Assembly: GCF_000190575.1 (NCBI RefSeq)
Contig: NC_015164.1
Coordinates: 3,018,501-3,082,500, forward strand
Length of the DNA: 64,000 bases
DNA from: Phocaeicola salanitronis DSM 18170
Lineage (GTDB): Bacteria; Bacteroidota; Bacteroidia; Bacteroidales; Bacteroidaceae
Reading direction: 5' to 3'
This document shows positions 16,744 through 24,733 of this stretch, piece after piece (position 1 is the stretch's first letter; the number at the start of each line of letters is the position of its first letter). The notes below the pieces were generated by a model. The model saw nothing but the letters and a program-made list of their open reading frames with translations, did no database searches and was not told the DNA's origin. The translations under genes were made by a program, and so were the position numbers.

Positions 16744-18453
16744 ATGCCAAACTATTATACCGAACATCCTGAATTGCGCTTCCATCTCAACAACCCGATG
16801 ATGGAGCGTATCTGTCAGTTGAAAGAACGCGATTATAGAGACAAAGACCAGTATGACTACGCGCCGCAAGACTATGCCGACGCGATGGACTCATACGACA
16901 AAGTGTTGGAAATCACCGGAGAAATCACCGGAGAAGTGATTGCAGCCAATGCCGAAGGCGTAGACCTGGAAGGTCCGCACCATGCCAACGGACGTGTGGA
17001 ATATGCTTCAGGAACGAAACAGAACCTTGACGCCATGGTGAAAGCCGGGCTGAACGGCATGACCATGCCACGCCGCTTCGGAGGACTGAACTTCCCGATT
17101 ACCCCCTACACCATGTGCGCCGAAATCGTGGCACAAGCCGATGCGGGCTTCGGAAACATCTGGTCGTTGCAGGACTGTATCGAGACCCTCTACGAATTCG
17201 GGAACGAAGACCAGCACAGCCGTTTCATCCCGCGTATCTGCGCCGGCGAGACCATGTCGATGGACCTGACCGAACCGGATGCCGGAAGCGACCTGCAGAG
17301 CGTAATGCTGAAAGCCACTTACGATGAAGCCAACCAGTGCTGGCGCCTGAACGGCGTGAAGCGTTTCATTACGAACGGTGACGCCAACCTGCACTTGGTA
17401 TTGGCACGCTCGGAAGAAGGCACACACGACGGACGCGGGCTCTCGATGTTCATCTACGACAAGAACGACGGAGGCGTGGACGTGCGCCGCATCGAAAACA
17501 AGCTCGGCATCCACGGCTCGCCCACCTGCGAACTAGTGTACAAGAACGCCAAGGCCGAACTTTGCGGCGACCGCAAGTTGGGACTTATCAAATACGTAAT
17601 GGCGTTGATGAACGGTGCCCGCCTGGGTATCGCCGCCCAATCGGTAGGATTGAGTCAAGCCGCTTACGATGAAGGACTTGCCTACGCTAAAGACCGTAAG
17701 CAGTTCGGTAAGGCTATCATCGAATTCCCTGCCGTATACGATATGCTTGCCACGATGAAGGCGAAACTTGATGCCGGACGTGCCTTGCTTTACCAAACTT
17801 CACGCTATGTAGACATCTACAAAGCATTGGACGACATCGCCCGCGAGCGTAAGTTGACTCCCGAAGAACGCCAGGAGCAAAAACGTTACGCCAAACTGGC
17901 AGATAGCTTCACCCCGCTGGCAAAAGGTATGAACTCGGAATACGCCAACCAGAACGCTTACGACTGCATCCAGATACACGGAGGTTCGGGCTTTATGATG
18001 GAATATGCCTGCCAGCGCATCTACCGCGACGCACGTATCACCAGCATCTACGAAGGAACGACCCAGCTCCAGACCGTAGCCGCTATCCGTTACGTGACCA
18101 ACGGTTCGTATGCCGCTACCTTGCACGAGTACGAAGCCATCCCTTGCGCACCCGAATACCAAGGCTATATGGACCGTCTGAAAGCAATGACCGGAAAACT
18201 GGAAGCTTGTACCACCAAGGTGAAAGAAGCGCAAAACCAAGAGCTGCTCGACTTCACCTCACGCCGCCTGTATGAAATGGCAGCCCTCTGCGTGATGAGC
18301 CACCTGCTCTTGCAAGACGCGAACAAGGCTCCCGAACTTTTCGCCAAATCACTCGACGTATATGTAAATTATGCCGAAGCCGAAGTGGAAAAGCACTATA
18401 GCTTTATCCAGAACTTCCAGGCAGAAGAATTGGAAAACTACCGGAAAGCCTAA
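16744..18453 (+). CDS. Acyl-CoA dehydrogenase (long form)
   Basis: A 569-residue flavoenzyme. N-terminal helical domain about 20-165, middle beta domain with MDLTEPDAGSDLQ and RFITNGD (about 172-260), then the C-terminal helical domain with RKQFGKAI, CIQIHGGSGF and the catalytic base Glu437 in SIYEGTTQ. A C-terminal extension of about 110 residues matches the longer acyl-CoA dehydrogenases paired with ETF. It oxidises an acyl-CoA to the enoyl form, or runs in reverse, passing electrons through EtfAB encoded upstream. The substrate cannot be deduced. Last gene of the operon. Confidence 0.92.
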   Translation: MPNYYTEHPELRFHLNNPMMERICQLKERDYRDKDQYDYAPQDYADAMDSYDKVLEITGEITGEVIAANAEGVDLEGPHHANGRVEYASGTKQNLDAMVKAGLNGMTMPRRFGGLNFPITPYTMCAEIVAQADAGFGNIWSLQDCIETLYEFGNEDQHSRFIPRICAGETMSMDLTEPDAGSDLQSVMLKATYDEANQCWRLNGVKRFITNGDANLHLVLARSEEGTHDGRGLSMFIYDKNDGGVDVRRIENKLGIHGSPTCELVYKNAKAELCGDRKLGLIKYVMALMNGARLGIAAQSVGLSQAAYDEGLAYAKDRKQFGKAIIEFPAVYDMLATMKAKLDAGRALLYQTSRYVDIYKALDDIARERKLTPEERQEQKRYAKLADSFTPLAKGMNSEYANQNAYDCIQIHGGSGFMMEYACQRIYRDARITSIYEGTTQLQTVAAIRYVTNGSYAATLHEYEAIPCAPEYQGYMDRLKAMTGKLEACTTKVKEAQNQELLDFTSRRLYEMAALCVMSHLLLQDANKAPELFAKSLDVYVNYAEAEVEKHYSFIQNFQAEELENYRKA

Positions 18454-18486
18454 AAGCAGATGTATAAAGTTAAATGATATTTATTA

Positions 18487-18634
18487 GAAACACAGATTTT
18501 CGCGGATGAACGCAGATTATTTTAGTTACAATTTTTCGATTGGCGAGATACGGTTTAAAGCAAAATAGTAAATCGTAAATTCTCTAATAGCCAATAAAAT
18601 AATCTGCGGGAATCCGCGTTAATCTGCATTTCTA
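18487..18634. repeat. Long imperfect hairpin, GCAGATT/CGCGGATT family (copy 1)
   Basis: Arms of about 36-40 bases carrying CGCGGATGAACGCAGATTA and its counterpart TAATCTGCGGGAATCCGCG flank an AT-rich loop. It lies between the convergent acyl-CoA dehydrogenase and UPF0104 genes, where it could terminate both. Related copies are at 45497-45670 and 46515-46577. Confidence 0.7.
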
Positions 18635-18656
18635 AACAGGCTCATTCTTTACGTAT

Positions 18657-19682
18657 TTACCGCTTCTTTCCAAATACCGAATTTACCCAATTGGGCAAAA
18701 TGCATACGCCGATAATCAAATAAGAATAATAAGTTATGAGCCGCCAAACGAAAGCGGCTATCACCGCCGTTCCTGCAAAAGGGAAAAAATCTCCATAATA
18801 TACGTTGAACATATATTCGCCGAAACCGCTTCCGCCCGGTGTGGGAGTGACTACCAGCACCATCCAAATAACAAGCTGGCGGGCAAAAGCAAGAAAATGG
18901 TCACCCCCTGAAGAGAAAGCGAACAACAAGGCATTCACCACCCAATAGCGGGAACACCACGCCCATGCCGTCACACCGAAGCACTTCAACCAAAAGCCGA
19001 ACGAACGGCAACTCAATTCACGCGAGCTTGTTATCAAATCCTCGCCCAACTTCACCACTCCCGGTTTCCAGCGGCGCAAGAATGGAAGTGAAAACAAGGC
19101 AAGCAGCAGGCGGCTTATCCATTGCGCCTTATGAAACAATGCCACATAAAGTATCAAGGTCCAGACACATACCACCGCCAACACCGCCATAAACACAATC
19201 TGCACGCCTGTATCGAACGCCGCATTCCCCATGAAAAGGATATCCATGGGAAACAACAACAACACAACAACGCATGCCAACGAGAGGAAAAATTCATCCA
19301 GAAACAAGTTGGCTATCATCACCGCCGTACCTTCACCTCCAGCCAGCCCTTCTTTATGCAAATAAACCGCTATCAGGCTGCTCCCGCCCACTGCCGATGG
19401 GGTGGCGGCAGAAGTAAACTCACAAAGCATATTCACCCGGAAGACCTGTTTCCATGAAAGCTTTTTCCCGACCAATATCTTAAAGCGTTGGGTCAATGCC
19501 AGATTCTGGCAAACCATGCACAATGCCGCCAATACAATACCTGCCCACATTTGCGCATCGGGCTTAATCGCGACAAAAATCCCAGGGTCGAATTCTTTCC
19601 AGAACATTCCGGCAATGACCAACAGCCCCAAGACGATAGGAACAGCTACATAATAAGGATTGAAAAGCGTTTCTTTTTTCAT
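18657..19682 (-). CDS. UPF0104/LPG-synthase-type integral membrane protein
   Basis: A 341-residue polytopic protein of the lysylphosphatidylglycerol synthetase/UPF0104 membrane family. Visible signatures include FTSAATPSAVGGSSLIAVYL in the middle and VTPTPGGSGFGEYMF near the C-terminus; about eight hydrophobic segments span it. The ATG at 19682 overlaps the stop of the upstream glycosyltransferase gene (ATGA), so the two are translationally coupled and probably cooperate, for instance in making or flipping a glycolipid. That role is inference; relatives have been linked to lipid flipping or aminoacyl-lipid synthesis. Confidence 0.8.
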   Translation of the reverse strand: MKKETLFNPYYVAVPIVLGLLVIAGMFWKEFDPGIFVAIKPDAQMWAGIVLAALCMVCQNLALTQRFKILVGKKLSWKQVFRVNMLCEFTSAATPSAVGGSSLIAVYLHKEGLAGGEGTAVMIANLFLDEFFLSLACVVVLLLFPMDILFMGNAAFDTGVQIVFMAVLAVVCVWTLILYVALFHKAQWISRLLLALFSLPFLRRWKPGVVKLGEDLITSSRELSCRSFGFWLKCFGVTAWAWCSRYWVVNALLFAFSSGGDHFLAFARQLVIWMVLVVTPTPGGSGFGEYMFNVYYGDFFPFAGTAVIAAFVWRLITYYSYLIIGVCILPNWVNSVFGKKR

Positions 19683-20824
19683 ACACGATAGCGCTTGATA
19701 ATACTTGAATACCGGTCGCTCACCTCGCCCGCAATGTCTTCCCATGAGCGTGCCAGCGTCTCCGAGGCTTGTACACTTACTTTCCCCAGCAAGAGCCTGT
19801 CTTGCAATACCTGCGTAATCCTTGCCGCGAAAGCTTCCTGATTGTTTTCCGACAAGAAACCGTTCACTCCATCTCTGACCACGGCAGAAGCCGTAGAGCC
19901 TGCTATCAGCACAGAAGGGGTATGAAGCGCCGCCGCTTCACGAACCACCAACGGAGCATTATCATACAAAGAAGGGAACAAGAACAAATCTGCCGCCAGA
20001 TAATACTTACGCAACTCGTCCCGCTCGGTAATGCAGCCTTGAAACCGGACTTTGCCAGATAAGCCCAGCTTCTCCGACAATTCCTTCAGACTGGAAGCCG
20101 CATAACCTGTCCCGATGAAAAACATCTGAAACGGCAAATCCTTCAGCCGGGCAACGGCATGAAGCAGGAATTCCAGATTCTTTTCCCAAATATGCTGCCC
20201 CACGTACAGAAATACCGGAGTATCATCGGCGGCGCCTAATTCTTTCCGGAACATCACACGCTCCGCCTCCGAATAGGTACCGGCAAAATCATTGCCGTTG
20301 TCCACCACTTCTACTTTCCCCCGATAGCCATACTCGCGTAAAGTGTCTTCTACCGACGCCTGCGGAATCCATACCTCATCCGCATGTTCATAAAAGTTCA
20401 CAATACGCTTAATTATCAATTCCACAATCAGCTTATTCGGTATCACCCGCTCAAAATCAGCACGATACTTGGAATGGAAAGTAGTCACCAACGGAATATG
20501 CTTGGCATGTGCCAAATGCATGGCAAGGCTTCCGGAAGTGAACGGGCAATGCGCATGCAGCAAGACGAAAGGCAAGCCATGGATTTGCTTGGCAAAAGGC
20601 AAGTCTATATAAGGGAATCCCATCCGATAAGGCTTGCGCTGAGGTACAGGGATAGAAGCATACCGATAAACGGGATAAGGTGTACAATCGGTATACGACT
20701 TCGCCGAAGGAGTGACTACGCACACATCCTCACCCCTCTGATGAAGCCAATATGCATAATTTTGTGTAGTAACAGATACTCCGTCCATAACAGGAGGGAA
20801 GCAATCATTAAACAGGCCAATCAT
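19679..20824 (-). CDS. GT4-family glycosyltransferase
   Basis: A 381-residue GT-B glycosyltransferase. The N-terminal acceptor half starts IGLFNDCFPPVMDGVSV, the glycine-containing loop typical of GT4 enzymes acting on lipid acceptors; the C-terminal half has FLYVGQHIWEKN, FIGTGYA, RFQGCI, and the donor-binding segment LFLFPSLYDNAPLVVREAAA. It resembles glycolipid-forming mannosyl/glucosyl transferases such as those making glycosyl-diacylglycerol. Start ATG at 20824; the stop overlaps the next gene by 4 bp. Donor and acceptor are not certain. Confidence 0.85.
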   Translation of the reverse strand: MIGLFNDCFPPVMDGVSVTTQNYAYWLHQRGEDVCVVTPSAKSYTDCTPYPVYRYASIPVPQRKPYRMGFPYIDLPFAKQIHGLPFVLLHAHCPFTSGSLAMHLAHAKHIPLVTTFHSKYRADFERVIPNKLIVELIIKRIVNFYEHADEVWIPQASVEDTLREYGYRGKVEVVDNGNDFAGTYSEAERVMFRKELGAADDTPVFLYVGQHIWEKNLEFLLHAVARLKDLPFQMFFIGTGYAASSLKELSEKLGLSGKVRFQGCITERDELRKYYLAADLFLFPSLYDNAPLVVREAAALHTPSVLIAGSTASAVVRDGVNGFLSENNQEAFAARITQVLQDRLLLGKVSVQASETLARSWEDIAGEVSDRYSSIIKRYRV

Positions 20825-20919
20825 ACTTGGTTTATCTGTTTTGAATCAACTCATATTAAAAACTGATGCAAAGTTACAATAGTAATCCGGTATTCAAAAA
20901 CAGATAGCACCCAAAGATA

Positions 20920-21282
20920 TCATTTTTTCATCCGAATAAACCAGATTTTCTTATCTAGCCACCAGTAAAGTACGACAAGACATGCCAGCGAGACGGATGT
21001 GGGCAGGAAAAACCGGAATGTCTCGCCCGAAGGAAAAATCTGGCACAAGGTCTGAAACGCCTCGGTAAAGAAAGCGCCATACTCCTTTATTATATAAAAG
21101 AGAACGCCCAAGGCAAGGGCACAACATGCCGCCAACACCCACCGCAGGCGATGTTCCTCCTTGCGCTCGCGCCGGAAGGCTTCTTCGCGCACCTGTCGCA
21201 TCATGCGGTACGTAAAATTACTGGGCAAGCGATAGGCTGGCTGGTCCTTTATCGCTTTCTTAAGTCCTTTATCCGTGGTCAT
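20920..21282 (-). CDS. Small membrane protein downstream of ECF sigma factor
   Basis: A 120-residue protein with a charged N-terminal region (YRLPSNFTYRMMRQVREEAFRRERKEE) and two hydrophobic helices (about 47-66 and 89-108). It starts 3 bp after the sigma-factor reading frame, so it is cotranscribed. The position suggests an anti-sigma-like regulator, but no known anti-sigma motif (such as an HxxxCxxC zinc site) is seen. Function is inferred from location only. Confidence 0.65.
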   Translation of the reverse strand: MTTDKGLKKAIKDQPAYRLPSNFTYRMMRQVREEAFRRERKEEHRLRWVLAACCALALGVLFYIIKEYGAFFTEAFQTLCQIFPSGETFRFFLPTSVSLACLVVLYWWLDKKIWFIRMKK

Positions 21283-21285
21283 GAC

Positions 21286-21831
21286 TTACTCCTCCTTACT
21301 CATTAATATATATAGTTTCTTGCGTATGCGATGCAATTTCACTTTGATATTGCTCACGCTTTGATTCAAGATATGCGCTATTTCCTCGATGCTTTTCTCC
21401 TCCTCATAAAAGAGCGTGATAATGGCACGTTCCTCCGGAGCCAGCTTTTCCAATGCCGCCTGAAGCCGTGCGATGCGTTCTTCCGACTCATCGTCCAACG
21501 CTTCGTCTATCTCCGTTTCCGAAACCCGTTCCCATTGCTTGTCGTCTATCACCAGCACTTCTTCCTTTTTCTTGCGCAAGGCGGAAAGTGCCGTATTATA
21601 AGCGATACGGTAAATTCACGTAGAAAACGTGCTGTCGTTCGAGAACGAGCTTAAATGCTGGAACGCTTTCATAAACGTGTCCTGAGTCAACTCCTCGGCA
21701 TATTCGGGAGATGATACCATGCGGACAATCAAAGCGAAGACCTGTTGTCCGTAGGCATCGAGGAAATACGAAAATTCTTCGGTCTTCCCCGCTACTATCT
21801 GCGCGATTATATGTGACTCGTTCGGTTTCAT
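21286..21831 (-). pseudogene. ECF RNA polymerase sigma factor interrupted by an in-frame TGA
   Basis: The frame from ATG 21831 to the stop at 21286 has 181 positions and matches a complete ECF sigma factor: region 2 (ELTQDTFMKAFQHLSSF, then IYRIAYNTALSALRKKK) and region 4 (LAPEERAIITLFYEEEKSIEEIAHILNQS). The single defect is TGA at 21618-21616, in FSTxIYRIAYN, exactly where sigma factors carry a conserved Trp (TGG). One G-to-A change explains it. The result is a 71-residue N-terminal fragment unless the stop is read through; a downstream TTG at 21576-ish could only restart region 4. Everything else, including the 3-bp spacing to the next gene, is intact, which suggests a very recent mutation, a readthrough case or a sequencing error. 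Confidence 0.85.
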
Positions 21832-21838
21832 TCCGTTT

Positions 21839-21934
21839 CTTTAGACGCAAAAACCGGAAAGAGGTTACAAAATATACGCAAAAATTTTTTCTTGCCGATT
21901 CATGTAACCTTTCGGCACTTCCTTGCGTCTAAAG
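21839..21934. promoter_or_regulatory. Divergent pair of TTTAGACGCAA...GGTTACA motifs
   Basis: On the plus strand CTTTAGACGCAA (21839-21850) is followed by GAGGTTACA (21861-21869). The mirror copy on the minus strand has CTTTAGACGCAA (21934-21923) followed by GGTTACA (21909-21903). Each copy points toward one of the two divergent transcription units, the sigma operon and the small membrane protein gene. The arrangement looks like a pair of matched promoters or binding sites, possibly used by the sigma factor itself. Confidence 0.6.
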
Positions 21935-21975
21935 GTGCAAAGGAACGAAATTAATCACTTAAAAACAACAAGAAT

Positions 21976-22341
21976 ATGGAAGACATTTTAGTACCTATCG
22001 GCGTGCTTGCCATTATTTTCGGCTGCATCTACAAATTATTCGAACTGTTCGTAGGACGCAAAGAACGAATCATGCTGATTGAAAAACTTCAGCCCGAACA
22101 ATTAAGCCACGGGGTAGCAGGACACCTGAAATTCTCCACGTATTTCACTACCCTGCGCACGGGTTGCCTCATGCTCGGCATCGGTCTCGGACTGGTGGCA
22201 GGCTATTGCATCGACCCTCAAACCAGCTATGAGAGTTCTTCGATTATCTATGCCGCCAGCGTCCTGATAGGCGGAGGGCTGGGACTTATCGCCGCTGTCC
22301 TCACAGAACTGAAACTGAACAAGAAGAAAGAAGAAGAATGA
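21976..22341 (+). CDS. Small membrane protein, DUF6249-like
   Basis: A 121-residue protein with a first hydrophobic helix (about 5-25), a basic stretch (GRKERIMLIEKLQPEQL), two further hydrophobic helices (about 60-80 and 88-109) and a Lys/Glu-rich tail. Proteins of this type are often found next to Bacteroidales ECF sigma genes, as here, where the gene is divergent from the interrupted sigma operon and shares its motif-rich gap. No enzymatic motif is seen. It may be a target of that sigma factor; this is inference. Confidence 0.72.
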   Translation: MEDILVPIGVLAIIFGCIYKLFELFVGRKERIMLIEKLQPEQLSHGVAGHLKFSTYFTTLRTGCLMLGIGLGLVAGYCIDPQTSYESSSIIYAASVLIGGGLGLIAAVLTELKLNKKKEEE

Positions 22342-22411
22342 AAAATGAGGAATGAAGAATGAAGAATCGCCTCGCCTGCATGGGATTCTTCATTCTTCAT
22401 TCTTTATTCTT
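22334..22411. terminator. Hairpin of GAATGAAGAAT repeats between convergent genes
   Basis: Arms made of repeated AATGAAGAATGAAGAATC (left) and GATTCTTCATTCTTCATTC (right) form a long AT-rich stem with a loop around 22369-22383. The right arm reaches the stop codon of the GH28 gene, and the left arm begins inside the end of the small membrane protein gene. It could terminate both strands. Confidence 0.6.
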
Positions 22412-23816
22412 AATTTTCAAAGAGCTTCCCGTTGATGTACAGGTTCTTCATCGTAATGTCGCTCACATTCTCGATACGGTTCCCGTTCTCCTTTACATTA
22501 TTAAAGTGACAATCCTCCAGCGATACGTTGGATACATGCTTGTCATCGTCCAGCCCGATAGCCACGATGCCGTAACGGCTCTTCTCGCAGGTCACGTTCT
22601 TCAGGTGAACATTGCGCACCGTCGGGTCAAATCCCCGGTTGCATTGCTCGCGCTCCTCGTATTTCAGGTTGATGCGCAACACCGCCTCGTTGCATTGCCC
22701 TACCTTGATATTCCGCACAAATACATTCTCTATCACACCACCCCGGCAGGTGCTGGTCTTGATACGGATGACACGGTCCAGTTGCGGGCTGTCCATCACA
22801 CAATCTTCTACATACAGGTTGCGGTATCCGCCCGATATCTCGCTTCCGATAACCACGCCTCCATGCCCGTTCTTCATCTCGCAATTCCGCACAACGATGT
22901 TCTCGCTCGGGATGTTCCATTTCCGCCCGTCTTCGTTCCGTCCCGATTTAATCGCAATGCAATCGTCTCCCGTATCGAAACGGCAATTCTCTATCAGCAC
23001 GTTCTTGCACGATTCGGGGTCGCATCCGTCCCCGTTCGGACCGCGGTTGAATATCTTCACGCCCCGTACAATCAGGCTCTCGCAAAACAAGGGATGAATC
23101 ACCCAGAACGGAGAATTGAGCAACGTCACGTCTTCTATCAGCACGGTATTGCACGAATAGAAATTGATGAGCTGGGGACGAAGCCCGTCTTCGGGAGTCA
23201 TCACCCGTTCGTAAATCGGGCGTTTCAATTCCGCATAGCCCATCAGACGCTCGCGGCTTCCCAACTTCTGGCTACGCATCCCCTCTTTCCAGCCATAGCG
23301 GGGCGCACCGCACATATACCACCAATTCTCGTTCGAGCCCTGCCCGTCAATCACGCCCTTGCCGGTCAAAGCGATATTCGTTTCGCCATACGCATAAATC
23401 AACGGATGCGCGTTGTAGCAGTCCAAGCCTTCCCAACGGGTAATGACCGCAGGGAAATACAAGTCCTGGTCGGTAGAGAACTTTAAGACAGCCCCTTCCG
23501 ATACGTGCAAGTTGACGTTGCTCTTCAAGGTAATCGGACCCGTATAGAATGTCCCTTCGGGAACCAGAACCGTTCCTCCTCCTTCCTGATTGCAAGCCAT
23601 AATCGCCTGGTTTATCGCTTCGTGGCACGGAGCGTCGGGCGTATCGGGCTTCGCGCCGAAATCCATAATGTTATAAACTCTGCCCGGAAAGCTGGTCTGC
23701 TTGATTTGTTGTACAATCTTATCACTCTCGGCAAATGCTTTGTCAAAGTCTACAGGCTCGGATGCCTGCAAGGAAAGGCCTGCCAAAGCCAGCAGGGAAA
23801 TCAATAGTGTTTTCAT
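22410..23816 (-). CDS. Glycoside hydrolase family 28 (polygalacturonase-like)
   Basis: A 468-residue protein with a signal peptide (1-18) and the GH28 right-handed beta-helix. The catalytic signature set is present: NGDGCDPES, then DTGDDCIAIKSG and GHGGVVIGSE, with the substrate-binding RIKTS further on. GH28 enzymes hydrolyse alpha-1,4-galacturonosyl or rhamnogalacturonan linkages by inversion; the periplasmic location and length fit an exo-acting or oligosaccharide-specific enzyme. Preceding residues (VYNIMDFGAKPD) are the usual start of the helix. It faces the pectin operon at 26258 from across mscL and the TonB-like gene. Confidence 0.9.
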   Translation of the reverse strand: MKTLLISLLALAGLSLQASEPVDFDKAFAESDKIVQQIKQTSFPGRVYNIMDFGAKPDTPDAPCHEAINQAIMACNQEGGGTVLVPEGTFYTGPITLKSNVNLHVSEGAVLKFSTDQDLYFPAVITRWEGLDCYNAHPLIYAYGETNIALTGKGVIDGQGSNENWWYMCGAPRYGWKEGMRSQKLGSRERLMGYAELKRPIYERVMTPEDGLRPQLINFYSCNTVLIEDVTLLNSPFWVIHPLFCESLIVRGVKIFNRGPNGDGCDPESCKNVLIENCRFDTGDDCIAIKSGRNEDGRKWNIPSENIVVRNCEMKNGHGGVVIGSEISGGYRNLYVEDCVMDSPQLDRVIRIKTSTCRGGVIENVFVRNIKVGQCNEAVLRINLKYEEREQCNRGFDPTVRNVHLKNVTCEKSRYGIVAIGLDDDKHVSNVSLEDCHFNNVKENGNRIENVSDITMKNLYINGKLFEN

Positions 23817-23928
23817 AAATAAAGAATAAAATGTATTGGGTTAAGTATGTATATAAAATGAATCGTTATCTCAGCACAGAGGAAGACGTGACAGGAATTT
23901 TCCTCTGTACTCTCTGTGGTGAATCCCT

Positions 23929-24052
23929 GTCACGCTGGATTTGCAATCCAGCGTAATTCTACATGCGGATTTGCAATCCGCATCGTCAGCTAATGGTTCT
24001 GGATTACAAATCCGGTTCTTTTATTACGCCGGATTGCAAATCCGGCGTGACG
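23929..24052. repeat. REP-like array of GGATT...AATCC palindromes (copy B)
   Basis: Four palindromes of the GGATTTGCAATCC type are framed by TGTCACG on the left and CGTGACG on the right. Its right half (CTAATGGTTC, then GGATTACAAATCC) matches the array at 33501-33600 closely. It occupies the 249-bp gap upstream of the GH28 gene and downstream of mscL; a CTCTGTG-type repeat fragment precedes it. Confidence 0.88.
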
Positions 24053-24065
24053 AACAATAAACTAA

Positions 24066-24491
24066 TCATAAATTCTTTTCTTTCAACAAGTCCCGGATTT
24101 CGGTCAACAATTGGATATCAGCCGGCGGAGCAGGCGGAGTCTTTGCCTCGGCTTCTTTCTTCCGGGTCAATGCATTGATGCCTTTCACCAGAAAGAATAC
24201 CGCCAGGGCGATAATCAGGAAATCGAAGACCACCTGGATGAAATTCCCATAATTGAGCGCCACTTCCGGAGAAACCACCTTGTCTCCCTCCGTCACCGCA
24301 TGCTTTATCACCCATTTCAGGTCGGAAAAGTTCACGCCTCCTACCAACACACCCACGGCAGGCATAATCAAGTCGCCCACCAGCGAGGATACAATCTTTC
24401 CGAATGCGCCCCCGATAATGATGCCGACCGCCATATCGACCACATTGCCCCGCATGGCAAATTTCTTAAACTCATTCAATGTCTTTTTCAT
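24066..24491 (-). CDS. mscL: Large-conductance mechanosensitive channel
   Basis: A 141-residue MscL. The N-terminus [20 protein letters not shown] leads into the pore helix [23 protein letters not shown], the family hallmark; the second helix is around 88-108 and a C-terminal cytoplasmic bundle ([16 protein letters not shown]) closes the protein. It forms a homopentameric emergency-release pore in the inner membrane. It is monocistronic and of normal length. Confidence 0.95.
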   Translation of the reverse strand: MKKTLNEFKKFAMRGNVVDMAVGIIIGGAFGKIVSSLVGDLIMPAVGVLVGGVNFSDLKWVIKHAVTEGDKVVSPEVALNYGNFIQVVFDFLIIALAVFFLVKGINALTRKKEAEAKTPPAPPADIQLLTEIRDLLKEKNL

Positions 24492-24520
24492 TGTTTACCC
24501 GATTTATATTTCTTCAATTT

Positions 24521-24617
24521 GAACACAGAGACACGGAGGCGCAGAGAAAAATAAGTTCGATCTTTCATTTTTAACCCTCTATTTATAGAACTCTGTGTCT
24601 CCGTACCTCTGTGTTTA
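24521..24617. repeat. ACACAGAGACACGGAG hairpin (copy 1)
   Basis: Inverted arms of about 25 bases, GAACACAGAGACACGGAG on the left and CTCCGTACCTCTGTGTT on the right, flank an AT-rich loop. It sits in the gap between mscL and the divergent TonB-like gene. Related copies are at 33366-33490 and 41132-41235. Confidence 0.75.
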
Positions 24618-24682
24618 TAAAAGCGTTTACGCACACAAAGGTAGCAAAATCATACAGAAAGGCAAGAAATAAAGGAAGAAAC

Positions 24683-24713
24683 TTTGAAATGCAAGAGAAT
24701 ACTCGTAGCTTTG
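24683..24713 (+). promoter_or_regulatory. Promoter of the DSLR-tailed TonB-like gene
   Basis: TTTG (24683-24686), a 19-base spacer and TAGCTTTG (24706-24713) match the Bacteroidetes consensus exactly. The predicted start site near 24720 lies 14 nt before the ATG at 24734 and so decides that start over upstream in-frame codons. Confidence 0.75.
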
Positions 24714-24733
24714 CAGCGCTATTTCCCAAAATT

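Noticed and set aside
21616..21618. Selenocysteine codon in the sigma factor
   Set aside because: The position is a conserved Trp, not Cys, and no convincing SECIS-like hairpin was seen just downstream.
24611..24733. 41-residue N-terminal extension of the DSLR-tailed protein
   Set aside because: A consensus promoter lies inside it, and the signal peptide begins at 24734.
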